DNA of 64,000 bases from an uncultured Acetatifactor sp. (GTDB taxonomy: Bacteria > Bacillota > Clostridia > Lachnospirales > Lachnospiraceae). Shown in pieces: positions 7,146 to 14,746 of this stretch. The first letter of the stretch is position 1, and the number at the start of each line of letters is the position of its first letter. The position numbers and the translations under genes are program-made. The notes under the pieces are model-generated. The model was not told the origin of the DNA and ran no database searches. It was given only the letters and a program-made list of their open reading frames with translations. The DNA is taken from NCBI GenBank assembly GCA_910578185.1, contig CAJTPN010000009.1, positions 1 to 64,000 of the forward strand, given 5' to 3'.

Positions 7146-9104
7146 TCAGTCTGAGGTGTCCACATGAATGTGGGTGTTCTCTGATAACCCTTCCAGGATT
7201 GTGTTTTTAGCGCATTTGACATACCAGAGATAGTCCAACGATTCCAGAGGCTTCAGGCTGGTTACATTGTTATCGGTGATGTCCAGGTATTCCAGGTAGG
7301 GAAGGTTTTCAACAAAGTCCAGGCTGTCGATCTTTGTATGAGCCATATATAGTTCTGTCAGGTTGGGGAAGTTTTCAAACATGTCGTAGTGAGCCGAAAT
7401 GTTTTTCTCCACATGGTCCCAGCTGGAAAAGGAGGGATCCTCCAGGATGGAGATATCGTTTAAATGTAAAACATTGAGGGCATCGTTGTAGGGCATGTTG
7501 TTGAAGTCGATTCCCACCTGGCAGTCGGTCAGGTTCAGATAATACAGGTTGGGTATGCCGAAAATTCCTTCTACGTTGCTATATACGTTAGTGTCTTCCA
7601 TATCCAGTGCCATCAGGTTGGGAACGCGGGTAAGCGGTTCCACGCTGTCCAAGTGGCAGTCATTTAATATCACAGTGGTGAGCTGAGGCATGGAAACCAA
7701 TGGTTCCAGATCCCACCAGGAGCAGTCGGTGAGACTTAAATATACAAGGTTGGGCGCATCTTGCAATGCCTCATAGTTATCTGCGTTTTTCAGTGTGAGC
7801 TGTTGTAATTCCGTCATTTTCGCCAGTGAAGGCATATTAAAATGATGGCCCAGGCAAATAGTCAGATCATTTAACATTTCAAGCTCACTGACCATGGAGT
7901 AGTCGTCGTTTTCAATGGAATAATTGTCTATCAGAGTCAGGCTCGTCAGGTATGGACAGCTGGAAAGCGCGTTCAGGCTGGTAATCTTGCTGTCTTCCAC
8001 ATAAAGGTAAGAGAGGTTTGGCATTACCTTAATAAAATCAATGCTTTTTAACTGTGTGGATTCTATGCCCAGTACCTGCAGGTTGGTCAAAGACATCAGC
8101 GGGCTGTAGTCCGTCAGTTTGTCACAGTCTGTCAGAGTAAGTCCAAGCAGGTTGGGAAATTGGGTCAGTATGGAGATATCTTCCAGGCTGTCATATTCCA
8201 CAGAGAGATACTGCAGGTTCGGAAAGGTGTCCAGGCCTTCCAGGGAATTTTTGAAAAAGGAAGATTCAACGTTAAGTTCCAGGATATTTTCCGGGTGAGG
8301 AATGATTTTAAGGTATTCTTCAATGCTGTTCTCGGCATAAACCGCATATAAATGGCTCAAGCCGTCCAGATCTCCCTGGGAGAGATCGTCGTCAATGGAA
8401 AGATATTCCAGGCCGGAAAAGGCTGCCAAATCGGCCAGGTCCACTCCTGTGTAGGTCTGGAAAGTCAGATTTTGGGTTTCTCCGTTATTTATCTGATAAG
8501 AGATGGTCTTGTCGTCCCGATTAATCTGAAGGGCGGTAAGGCTGGCATACTCTTCCGCAGTGATGGTTCTGTACCCCTTTCCCCAGATTGCTTCCGACAT
8601 TTGGATAAAGAAGGAAGAAACAGGCCACCTTCTCTGTGTGGTGGAACCCTCCGAAGAGCTGCTTGGGGTTGTAGATGAGTTTCCTTGTGAGGAGCTTTCA
8701 TAATTGCTTGCCAGGGAGGAATTGATATAATCCAAAAGGGAATTGGAACGACTTTCCTGGTTGGAGGACTGGTTAAGAGCCGCTTTCTCATCTAAATAGT
8801 CGGAGGAGAAGCGGAACAGACCTATCAGGAAAATCACCAGGATTAAGCAGACCGTAATGGTCGTGACAATGGCGATGGCAGGGCCTGCGCCGGATTTTTT
8901 CTTTGGTGTTTGACGGATAGCGTTTGACGGATTGGGCTGATAAACGGGCTGCGTTGTTGGGGGATTGTACTGGGTCTCATTCTGGTAGTCCGTGAATTCC
9001 TGCTGGCTGCGAATATAGTATCCACAGTTTTTACAGGACATTTTTCCGTCGATCATTTTTAATTTGGTGCCGCACATGGGGCATTTTTGTTTATCGTTGG
9101 CCAT
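7146..9104 (-). CDS. Zinc-ribbon, single-TM, leucine-rich-repeat surface protein
   Basis: 652 residues. An N-terminal zinc ribbon (C8-x2-C11, C24-x2-C27) is followed by a Pro/Gln/Asn-rich linker, one membrane helix at about 75-97, a Ser/Thr-rich stalk to about 160, and then a long array of leucine-rich repeats with LxxLxLxxC/N-type strands. The ribbon should be cytosolic and the LRR domain outside. The start at 9104 follows AGAGGAAAT; 22 further residues upstream look like read-through. LRR ectodomains usually bind proteins or glycans, but the partner here is unknown. It is transcribed away from the hemerythrin gene from an overlapping divergent promoter. Many Clostridia carry zinc-ribbon membrane proteins of no known role. 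Confidence 0.75.
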   Translation of the reverse strand: MANDKQKCPMCGTKLKMIDGKMSCKNCGYYIRSQQEFTDYQNETQYNPPTTQPVYQPNPSNAIRQTPKKKSGAGPAIAIVTTITVCLILVIFLIGLFRFSSDYLDEKAALNQSSNQESRSNSLLDYINSSLASNYESSSQGNSSTTPSSSSEGSTTQRRWPVSSFFIQMSEAIWGKGYRTITAEEYASLTALQINRDDKTISYQINNGETQNLTFQTYTGVDLADLAAFSGLEYLSIDDDLSQGDLDGLSHLYAVYAENSIEEYLKIIPHPENILELNVESSFFKNSLEGLDTFPNLQYLSVEYDSLEDISILTQFPNLLGLTLTDCDKLTDYSPLMSLTNLQVLGIESTQLKSIDFIKVMPNLSYLYVEDSKITSLNALSSCPYLTSLTLIDNYSIENDDYSMVSELEMLNDLTICLGHHFNMPSLAKMTELQQLTLKNADNYEALQDAPNLVYLSLTDCSWWDLEPLVSMPQLTTVILNDCHLDSVEPLTRVPNLMALDMEDTNVYSNVEGIFGIPNLYYLNLTDCQVGIDFNNMPYNDALNVLHLNDISILEDPSFSSWDHVEKNISAHYDMFENFPNLTELYMAHTKIDSLDFVENLPYLEYLDITDNNVTSLKPLESLDYLWYVKCAKNTILEGLSENTHIHVDTSD

Positions 9105-9211
9105 ATTTCCTCTCATTCTGCCGCTTAGCGGCGTTTTTCTAATTTGCAGTGCGCTTTGTATAACGCGCAATTTACTATGTGATTGCCGGAGATTCCGGTA
9201 AAACCCTTGTT

Positions 9212-9243
9212 TTGATTATACGATGATTGATAGTATAATTCAA
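9212..9243. promoter_or_regulatory. Overlapping divergent promoters in one inverted repeat
   Basis: Plus strand: TTGATT (9212-9217), 16 bases, TATAAT (9234-9239). Minus strand: TTGAAT (9243-9238), 17 bases, TATAAT (9220-9215). Each -10 overlaps the other's -35, since the segment is an inverted repeat. It lies between the LRR protein gene and the hemerythrin gene and could fire both ways, but not at once. Confidence 0.6.
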
Positions 9244-9399
9244 GGATAAGTTCAAGGGCTTATTGCTATTATATTCCCTGTGAAATAAATTTTCAATGGT
9301 TCGATCTGCGGATTGACCGCAGGAGAATCCACAGTTATAATAGAAGAAGGTCTGTAACCGATAGGGGGACAAAGATATGATTGGAAAGGATGGGTATAA

Positions 9400-10230
9400 A
9401 TGTTTGCATTTACCGATGACTGCAAGATTGGAATAGAAAAAATTGACGAGGAACACAGGTATCTTTTTGAGATTTTAAACAGCGCATATTTGCTTGTGAC
9501 GACGGATTATCAAAGTGATTATTATTTGCGGATGAAGGAAATTCTGGAGCAGCTGGATCGCTATGCGGAGGAACATTTTGCCCATGAGGAAGAATACATG
9601 ACAAAGATTCGTGACCCGGAGCTGATACTGCAAAGGTCCCAGCATGCGTATTTCCGGGAGAAAATATTTATGTTTGATCTGGCTAATATAGGGGATCCGG
9701 AGGATCAGCGAAAGGTTTTGACGGAGCTTGTGAGTTTCCTTGCAAGATGGTTGTACAGCCATATCCTTGGCAGCGATATTATGATTGGAAAGCTTCCGCC
9801 GCTGGAGGAGTGGATGATAAAGGAAAATCCGTGTGAATTTACGGATGATTATCTGGTGGGAATTGACTTGATTGACGGAGAACACAGGGAACTATTCCGG
9901 ATTGTGGACAGGGCCAGTCAGTTGGTGAAGTCCTACGAGGCCGCTTCCGGTTATGACAGAATCGTTTCTATATTAAACGAGCTGAAGAATTATACCATAG
10001 AGCATTTCCGGGACGAAGAAGAATATATGGAGAGCATAGGTTATGAGGGGCTGGAAGCTCAGAAGCGGGCCCATGAAGCCTTTGTGGATAAGCTGGAAAA
10101 TATTGATTATGACGAGATTGAAAACAATTCTCAGGAGTATCTGCAAAAGCTGCTTGAGTTTCTGCTGGGGTGGCTTATCAATCATATTCTCTATACTGAC
10201 AAGAAGATACCTGGAAATGGGGCGGTATAA
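9400..10230 (+). CDS. Double-domain bacteriohemerythrin
   Basis: 276 residues made of two consecutive hemerythrin domains. Domain 1 has the di-iron ligands H19 in EEHRYLF, HFAHEEEYM, SQHAYF and the WLYSHILGSD helix. Domain 2 repeats them as GEHRELF, EHFRDEEEYM, RAHEAF and LINHILYTDK. Single-domain bacterial hemerythrins bind O2 at a di-iron centre; in anaerobes they act in oxygen sensing, storage or detoxification. A tandem arrangement is less common. No signal peptide or membrane segment, so it is cytoplasmic. It probably uses the promoter at 9212. The DUF2264 gene follows after about 60 bases and may share the transcript, though no functional link is evident. Confidence 0.88.
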   Translation: MFAFTDDCKIGIEKIDEEHRYLFEILNSAYLLVTTDYQSDYYLRMKEILEQLDRYAEEHFAHEEEYMTKIRDPELILQRSQHAYFREKIFMFDLANIGDPEDQRKVLTELVSFLARWLYSHILGSDIMIGKLPPLEEWMIKENPCEFTDDYLVGIDLIDGEHRELFRIVDRASQLVKSYEAASGYDRIVSILNELKNYTIEHFRDEEEYMESIGYEGLEAQKRAHEAFVDKLENIDYDEIENNSQEYLQKLLEFLLGWLINHILYTDKKIPGNGAV

Positions 10231-10293
10231 TTTGACATGTTTCATGACAGGATGGGATGATCGTCCGCCTAAAGCGGATAGAAGGGGGCAGTA

Positions 10294-12414
10294 ATGAGAT
10301 TTGAGCCAAAGACAATGGATGACATGCTCAGTCCTTATACCGGGCTGACCAGAGAGAGCTGGCTGGAGGCGGGGCAGTATCTGCTGGAGGGTATATTCAG
10401 GCATATTGATGACGTCAGCAAGCCGGTGATTGTACCCAGGACGGAAACGGAGATTACATATCCTCATTTGAAGGCTTCTGCGGAAACACAGGCGGTTCAG
10501 TACACTGCAGAAGTGTTTGAGGGATTGACGCGCACCTTTTTCATAGCGGCGCCTATGATTTCCGCCATACCTGATCTTGAGGTCTGCGGATATTCCATGG
10601 CGGAGTATTACAAGAACCAAGTGCTGCGGGTCTGTACCAAGGATGATCCGCTCTATGTGGGTACTTACGAGGATCAGCAGAATATTACGGGGCATACGGA
10701 TCCTTTCCGTGCGTTTCAGCAGACGGTAGAGACTTGTGCGTTGGTCATTTGTCTGTGGGTCAGCCGGGAGCAGATTTGGGATACTTATACCAAAGAGGAA
10801 AAGGATGTAATTGCGGCGCTGCTTCAAGGGTATGCCCATGAAAATACGGTGCCTCAAAACTGGCGCCTGTTTAATATGTTGGATATGGCTTTCCTGCATA
10901 TGGAGGGATATCCCATCAGGGAGGATGTAATGCGCGACCATGCCCAGGCTATTTTGAACTATTATGCCGGGGACGGGTGGTATCGGGACGGACATTCCTT
11001 TGATTATTATTCCTGTTGGGCGTTTAATGTCTATGCGCCGATCTGGAACCTCTGGTACGGATACGAAAAGGAGCCTTGGCTGGCCAGGCAGTTTGAGGCC
11101 CAGTCCAACAAGCTGATGGAAACCTATGGGGATTTCTTTGACAGGGACGGTTGGACGAATATGTGGGGACGCAGCAGCATTTATCGCAATGCTGCCACCA
11201 GCGCGTTTGAAGGGAATCTACTGCTGCATGACAGCAAGGCCGATCCGGGGCGGGCAAGGCGGATTTCTTCCGGTTCCCTGATGCAATTTCTGGGAAGAGA
11301 GGATTTCCTGAAAGACGGCGTGCCCACGTTGGGCTTTTACGGGCAGTTCTCGCCCTTGGTACAGGGATATTCCTGTGCGGAATCACCGTTTTGGCTGGGC
11401 AAGGCGTTTTTGTGTCTGCATTTGCCTGCGGATCATCCTTTCTGGACCGCAAGGGAAAACAATGGCACTTGGGAGGCGCTGAAGCCACGGGAAGTAAAAG
11501 AGACCTGCCTGGATGGACCTGCCCTATGTTTTTCCAATCATGAGGCCAACGGAGAGACTATCCTGCGAACGGGAAAGGTTTTGAAGCGGCCCGGAGATGA
11601 GCATGGTATGTGGGGCTACTCCAAGCTCTGTTATAACACAAAATATCCCTGGGAGGCGTCGTCCAAGGAAGAAGTTCCTGTAAACAAGAGGAAACTGGGT
11701 GGTTCCGAAGTGGAGGCCCAGCAGTATGTGATCCGTGACGGAGAGGTGCCGGAAGGGTATGTGGTGATGAAAACGGATGTTTTCGGGAAGGCCAATGTCA
11801 CGTTCTGGGGCGGGCAAAAGGACGGAATTTTGTATCGCAGGCAGTTCTTTGACTATAGCCCTCAAAGGGAATGCCATTGGACGCTGGCGATGAATTTGGC
11901 GGACTTTCCTGTGGCATACGGTATCATGCGGGTGGATAAACTACGGCTGCACAAGGCGCCTGTGACCGTGACATTGGGATCCTACGGATTTCCTGACAAC
12001 GGCACAGAGATTTTGGAAAGGCGCTGTGGGGACGCAAAAGCCATCATTCTTAAGGGCAGGGATGCCGCAGGCAACGAAAGACAGATGGCGATGACAATTT
12101 ATGATGGATGGCAGGATCTGTCACTGCTGTATCGACGGGGAACCAATCCGGATTCTGAAAAGTCGATTGTGATTTATGCTTCCATGGACAGGAAGAAGCA
12201 GTATGGAGGATTTGAACCCTATATATTGATTTCTCAGGTGATTACGAAAGAGAGCCATGAGGATTTTGAGAAGGAAGAGCTGTTTCCCATCAGCCAGGTG
12301 TGCTATACGGATCAGGAGGGCTGTGGCAGCTTTGGTCCGGTGACGCTTCGAATGAAGGACGGCAGTGTGCGAAACGTGGTGTTTGAGGGAATGGAAGGAC
12401 AGCTGACGCTGTAG
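10294..12414 (+). CDS. DUF2264 domain protein
   Basis: 706 residues, full length for a DUF2264 protein (start RFEPKTMDDMLSPYTGLTRESWLEAG). These have an N-terminal alpha/alpha-barrel-like part resembling unsaturated glucuronyl hydrolases and heparinase-type lyases, then a beta-rich C-terminal domain. Conserved aromatic and acidic residues such as NWRLFNMLDMAFL and DGWYRDGHSFDYYSCW line the barrel. There is no signal peptide, so it should act on oligosaccharides already taken up. The reaction is not established. A GH28-type protein lies 5 kb away on the other strand, suggesting shared use in pectin-like sugar breakdown, which is inference. ATG 10294 follows GAAGGGGGC. Confidence 0.8.
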   Translation: MRFEPKTMDDMLSPYTGLTRESWLEAGQYLLEGIFRHIDDVSKPVIVPRTETEITYPHLKASAETQAVQYTAEVFEGLTRTFFIAAPMISAIPDLEVCGYSMAEYYKNQVLRVCTKDDPLYVGTYEDQQNITGHTDPFRAFQQTVETCALVICLWVSREQIWDTYTKEEKDVIAALLQGYAHENTVPQNWRLFNMLDMAFLHMEGYPIREDVMRDHAQAILNYYAGDGWYRDGHSFDYYSCWAFNVYAPIWNLWYGYEKEPWLARQFEAQSNKLMETYGDFFDRDGWTNMWGRSSIYRNAATSAFEGNLLLHDSKADPGRARRISSGSLMQFLGREDFLKDGVPTLGFYGQFSPLVQGYSCAESPFWLGKAFLCLHLPADHPFWTARENNGTWEALKPREVKETCLDGPALCFSNHEANGETILRTGKVLKRPGDEHGMWGYSKLCYNTKYPWEASSKEEVPVNKRKLGGSEVEAQQYVIRDGEVPEGYVVMKTDVFGKANVTFWGGQKDGILYRRQFFDYSPQRECHWTLAMNLADFPVAYGIMRVDKLRLHKAPVTVTLGSYGFPDNGTEILERRCGDAKAIILKGRDAAGNERQMAMTIYDGWQDLSLLYRRGTNPDSEKSIVIYASMDRKKQYGGFEPYILISQVITKESHEDFEKEELFPISQVCYTDQEGCGSFGPVTLRMKDGSVRNVVFEGMEGQLTL

Positions 12415-12495
12415 CTTTTGCAGTTTCAGAGTATGTATTGCAGGCTGTGGAGCCATTGGCAAGTGATGGAAGTAATACTACTTTGTCGAAAGTAC

Positions 12496-12524
12496 TTGCA
12501 AAAAGCCATGAAATTCCGTATTAT
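12496..12524 (+). promoter_or_regulatory. Probable promoter of the soluble chemoreceptor gene
   Basis: TTGCAA (12496-12501), 17-base spacer, TATTAT (12519-12524). It lies 115 bases upstream of the chemoreceptor start, in the gap after DUF2264. Confidence 0.5.
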
Positions 12525-12638
12525 ATTATTACTTGGAACAGAGACGGTACGGTTTCATAAAATATTGATATCCGAAGGGAGCAAAGGCGCTTGTTCGCCA
12601 AATATCGCGATACTTTAGAGAGAACGGGGTTGTGAATT

Positions 12639-14003
12639 ATGGAGAGTAAAAAGAATAAAGTAAAGCTTATGAAGGCGGTTTCACAATTAAAGGAAGCAGA
12701 TTACTCCAGGGAACCGGAATTGAAAGAAATCTATCAGAGGTTATCAAGGGGGAGAAGACAGTTTGCGGAGATATTTGAGAAGAATATCAAGGCGGTAATG
12801 CAGATCAGTTCTCTGGACTTGGCCATGCAGCATCAGACGGAAAAGATTGTGGACATTTCTCGGAACGTGGAAAGAGCGTCCCAGGCGATTTTTGGAACTG
12901 GGGCCGCTGGAAGAAGTAACAGTCAGCATGAGGAATTGACAAATAACATCATACAGGTTTCTACGGAGACGGGAGAGGTCTATGGCAAGATTGAATCCGG
13001 TCAGGAGGAACTGACGGACATTAAGGAAATTTCGGAGCGTACGATTGCCCTGTCCAGGCAGATGCAGGAAAATATGGATGTGCTGATTCAGATGATTGAA
13101 AATATGGATGAAGTCATCAAGGGTATCAGTTCCATCTCCAAACAGACCGATCTGCTTGCGCTGAACGCATCCATTGAGGCGGCGCGGGCCGGGGAGTCAG
13201 GCAGGGGCTTTGCTGTGGTGGCGGGCAGGATAAGAGAACTGGCAGAGGAAACCCAGGCGCTGACCGGAAGCATGGATGGTTTCGTGGAAGGTATCAAGAA
13301 TGCTTCCAAGGATACGGTTAACAGCGTACATGGTACCATTGAGGCCCTGGACAGCATGACGGATAAAATTGATCATGTGTGGCATCTGAATGATGAAAAT
13401 GAAAAGCACGTATCCAAAGTAAACGAATCCATGGGCGCCATTGCCGCGGTCAGCGAGGAACTGAGCCGATCCATGGCCGAAATGGAACATCAGCTGGTGG
13501 ACAGCACGGATATTATGCGCAAGGTTAGTCAGGATTTGAAAAGGACCACCATGCCGGTTGCGGATATAGAGAAGACGCTGGATGACACGGTGAAGCAGAT
13601 GGGTTCTCTTGCGGAAGATGCTTTTTATCATCTGGAAAACCGGGAATTTGCCGGTTATATGAAGAATGCCATTTCCGCTCATCATGCGTGGCTGAACAAT
13701 CTGGGACAGATGGTGCAGCAGCGGACGGTGATACCGCTTCAGCTGGATGCTGCCAAGTGTGGATTCGGGCATTTCTACTATGCCATGAAACCGGCCATTC
13801 CGGCCATTCTTCCTATCTGGGAAGGACTGGGGGCCAAACATAAGCGCTTCCATCAATTTGGCGCAGAGGTCATGGAGGCATTGAGCAAGTCGGATTATGC
13901 AAAAGCCGAACAGGTATTTCGTGAGGCGGAGATTTATTCAGGAGAACTGATTTCGGATATGGAGCAGATGTATAAGATTGCGGAGAGAGGAGAGCTTTCA
14001 TAA
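12639..14003 (+). CDS. Soluble methyl-accepting chemotaxis protein with CZB-like domain
   Basis: 454 residues without any membrane segment. The middle is a chemoreceptor signalling domain with the hairpin tip ISSISKQTDLLALNASIEAARAG, followed by GRGFAVVAGRIRELAEE, which contacts CheA/CheW. The C-terminal ~120 residues look like a chemoreceptor zinc-binding (CZB) domain: an SAHHAW histidine pair, a KCGFGHFYY cysteine, and a later HKRFHQFG histidine. CZB proteins sense zinc or oxidants such as hypochlorous acid through the zinc-cysteine pair. It has no periplasmic or PAS sensor, so cytosolic metal or redox sensing is likely. It sits near a hemerythrin gene; whether they act together is unknown. 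Confidence 0.85.
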   Translation: MESKKNKVKLMKAVSQLKEADYSREPELKEIYQRLSRGRRQFAEIFEKNIKAVMQISSLDLAMQHQTEKIVDISRNVERASQAIFGTGAAGRSNSQHEELTNNIIQVSTETGEVYGKIESGQEELTDIKEISERTIALSRQMQENMDVLIQMIENMDEVIKGISSISKQTDLLALNASIEAARAGESGRGFAVVAGRIRELAEETQALTGSMDGFVEGIKNASKDTVNSVHGTIEALDSMTDKIDHVWHLNDENEKHVSKVNESMGAIAAVSEELSRSMAEMEHQLVDSTDIMRKVSQDLKRTTMPVADIEKTLDDTVKQMGSLAEDAFYHLENREFAGYMKNAISAHHAWLNNLGQMVQQRTVIPLQLDAAKCGFGHFYYAMKPAIPAILPIWEGLGAKHKRFHQFGAEVMEALSKSDYAKAEQVFREAEIYSGELISDMEQMYKIAERGELS

Positions 14004-14100
14004 GAGGGACTGTTTTTTTTCCACGGCGGAATTGAAGGGACATGAATTTGTCGGTGCTCCATTTGGCATTGCATAAGTGTAAAAGTCAGGAGATTAAAAA

Positions 14101-14646
14101 GTGATTATTCTAATTACAGGGGCTTCCCATACGGGCAAAACACTTTTAGCACAAAGATTGCTGGAACGAATCCACTTTCCGTATCTCTCCATAGACCACT
14201 TGAAAATGGGTCTCATCAGGGACGGACAAACACATTTAACCCCCTCTGATGATAAGGAGCTTACGCCTTATCTCTGGGGGATCGTTAAGGAAATGGTGAA
14301 GACGGCAATAGAAAACAATCAAAATATGATTGTGGAGGGATGCTATATTCCTTTTGACTGGAAGAAGGACTTTTCCCAAGAATACTTAAGGGATATCCGC
14401 TATATCTGTCTTGTGATGAGTGAAAACTATATCAGAAATCATTTTGCCGATATCAGAGACAGGGCAAGTGTGATAGAAGAGCGGCTTGAGGATTCCGATT
14501 TTACGGTGGAGGGCGCAATTATGGACAATTCCGGGTATCTGCAAGGGTGCAGACAATACGGATGCACTTATCATGAGATTGACGACGGGTATGACGTGGA
14601 CGATTTATGGTGTGAGAGATTTTGCCGTGAGAATGGTATTATTTAG
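14101..14646 (+). CDS. Small P-loop kinase (2-phosphoglycerate/adenylate kinase-like)
   Basis: 181 residues opening with ILITGASHTGKTLLAQRLL, a Walker A motif (GASHTGKT), then YLSIDHLKMGLIRDG and IVEGCYIPFDW, a pattern seen in small kinases annotated as 2-phosphoglycerate kinase or AAA-type ATPases. The start is GTG 14101, preceded by CAGGAG. Cytoplasmic. The substrate is unknown; proteins of this kind are sometimes antibiotic or nucleotide kinases. It stands alone, with a strong terminator directly behind it. Confidence 0.65.
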   Translation: MIILITGASHTGKTLLAQRLLERIHFPYLSIDHLKMGLIRDGQTHLTPSDDKELTPYLWGIVKEMVKTAIENNQNMIVEGCYIPFDWKKDFSQEYLRDIRYICLVMSENYIRNHFADIRDRASVIEERLEDSDFTVEGAIMDNSGYLQGCRQYGCTYHEIDDGYDVDDLWCERFCRENGII

Positions 14647-14685
14647 GATTGGGCAGATTTTGTATTGCTGGCAGAGGCCCCATAC

Positions 14686-14720
14686 CCCCTGTAAGGCATA
14701 AGCAGCCTTGCAGGGGTTTT
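14686..14720 (+). terminator. Rho-independent terminator
   Basis: CCCCTGTAAGGC (14686-14697) pairs with GCCTTGCAGGGG (14705-14716), with one wobble and a seven-base loop, followed by TTTT. It ends the kinase transcript and faces the end of the convergent Sel1 gene. Confidence 0.8.
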
Positions 14721-14746
14721 GTATGTGTCAGAAAATAAGTGTGCTC

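Noticed and set aside
9973..10995. Long minus-strand frame of 340 codons
   Set aside because: Lies across the hemerythrin and DUF2264 genes and has no family resemblance; it is a shadow of plus-strand coding.
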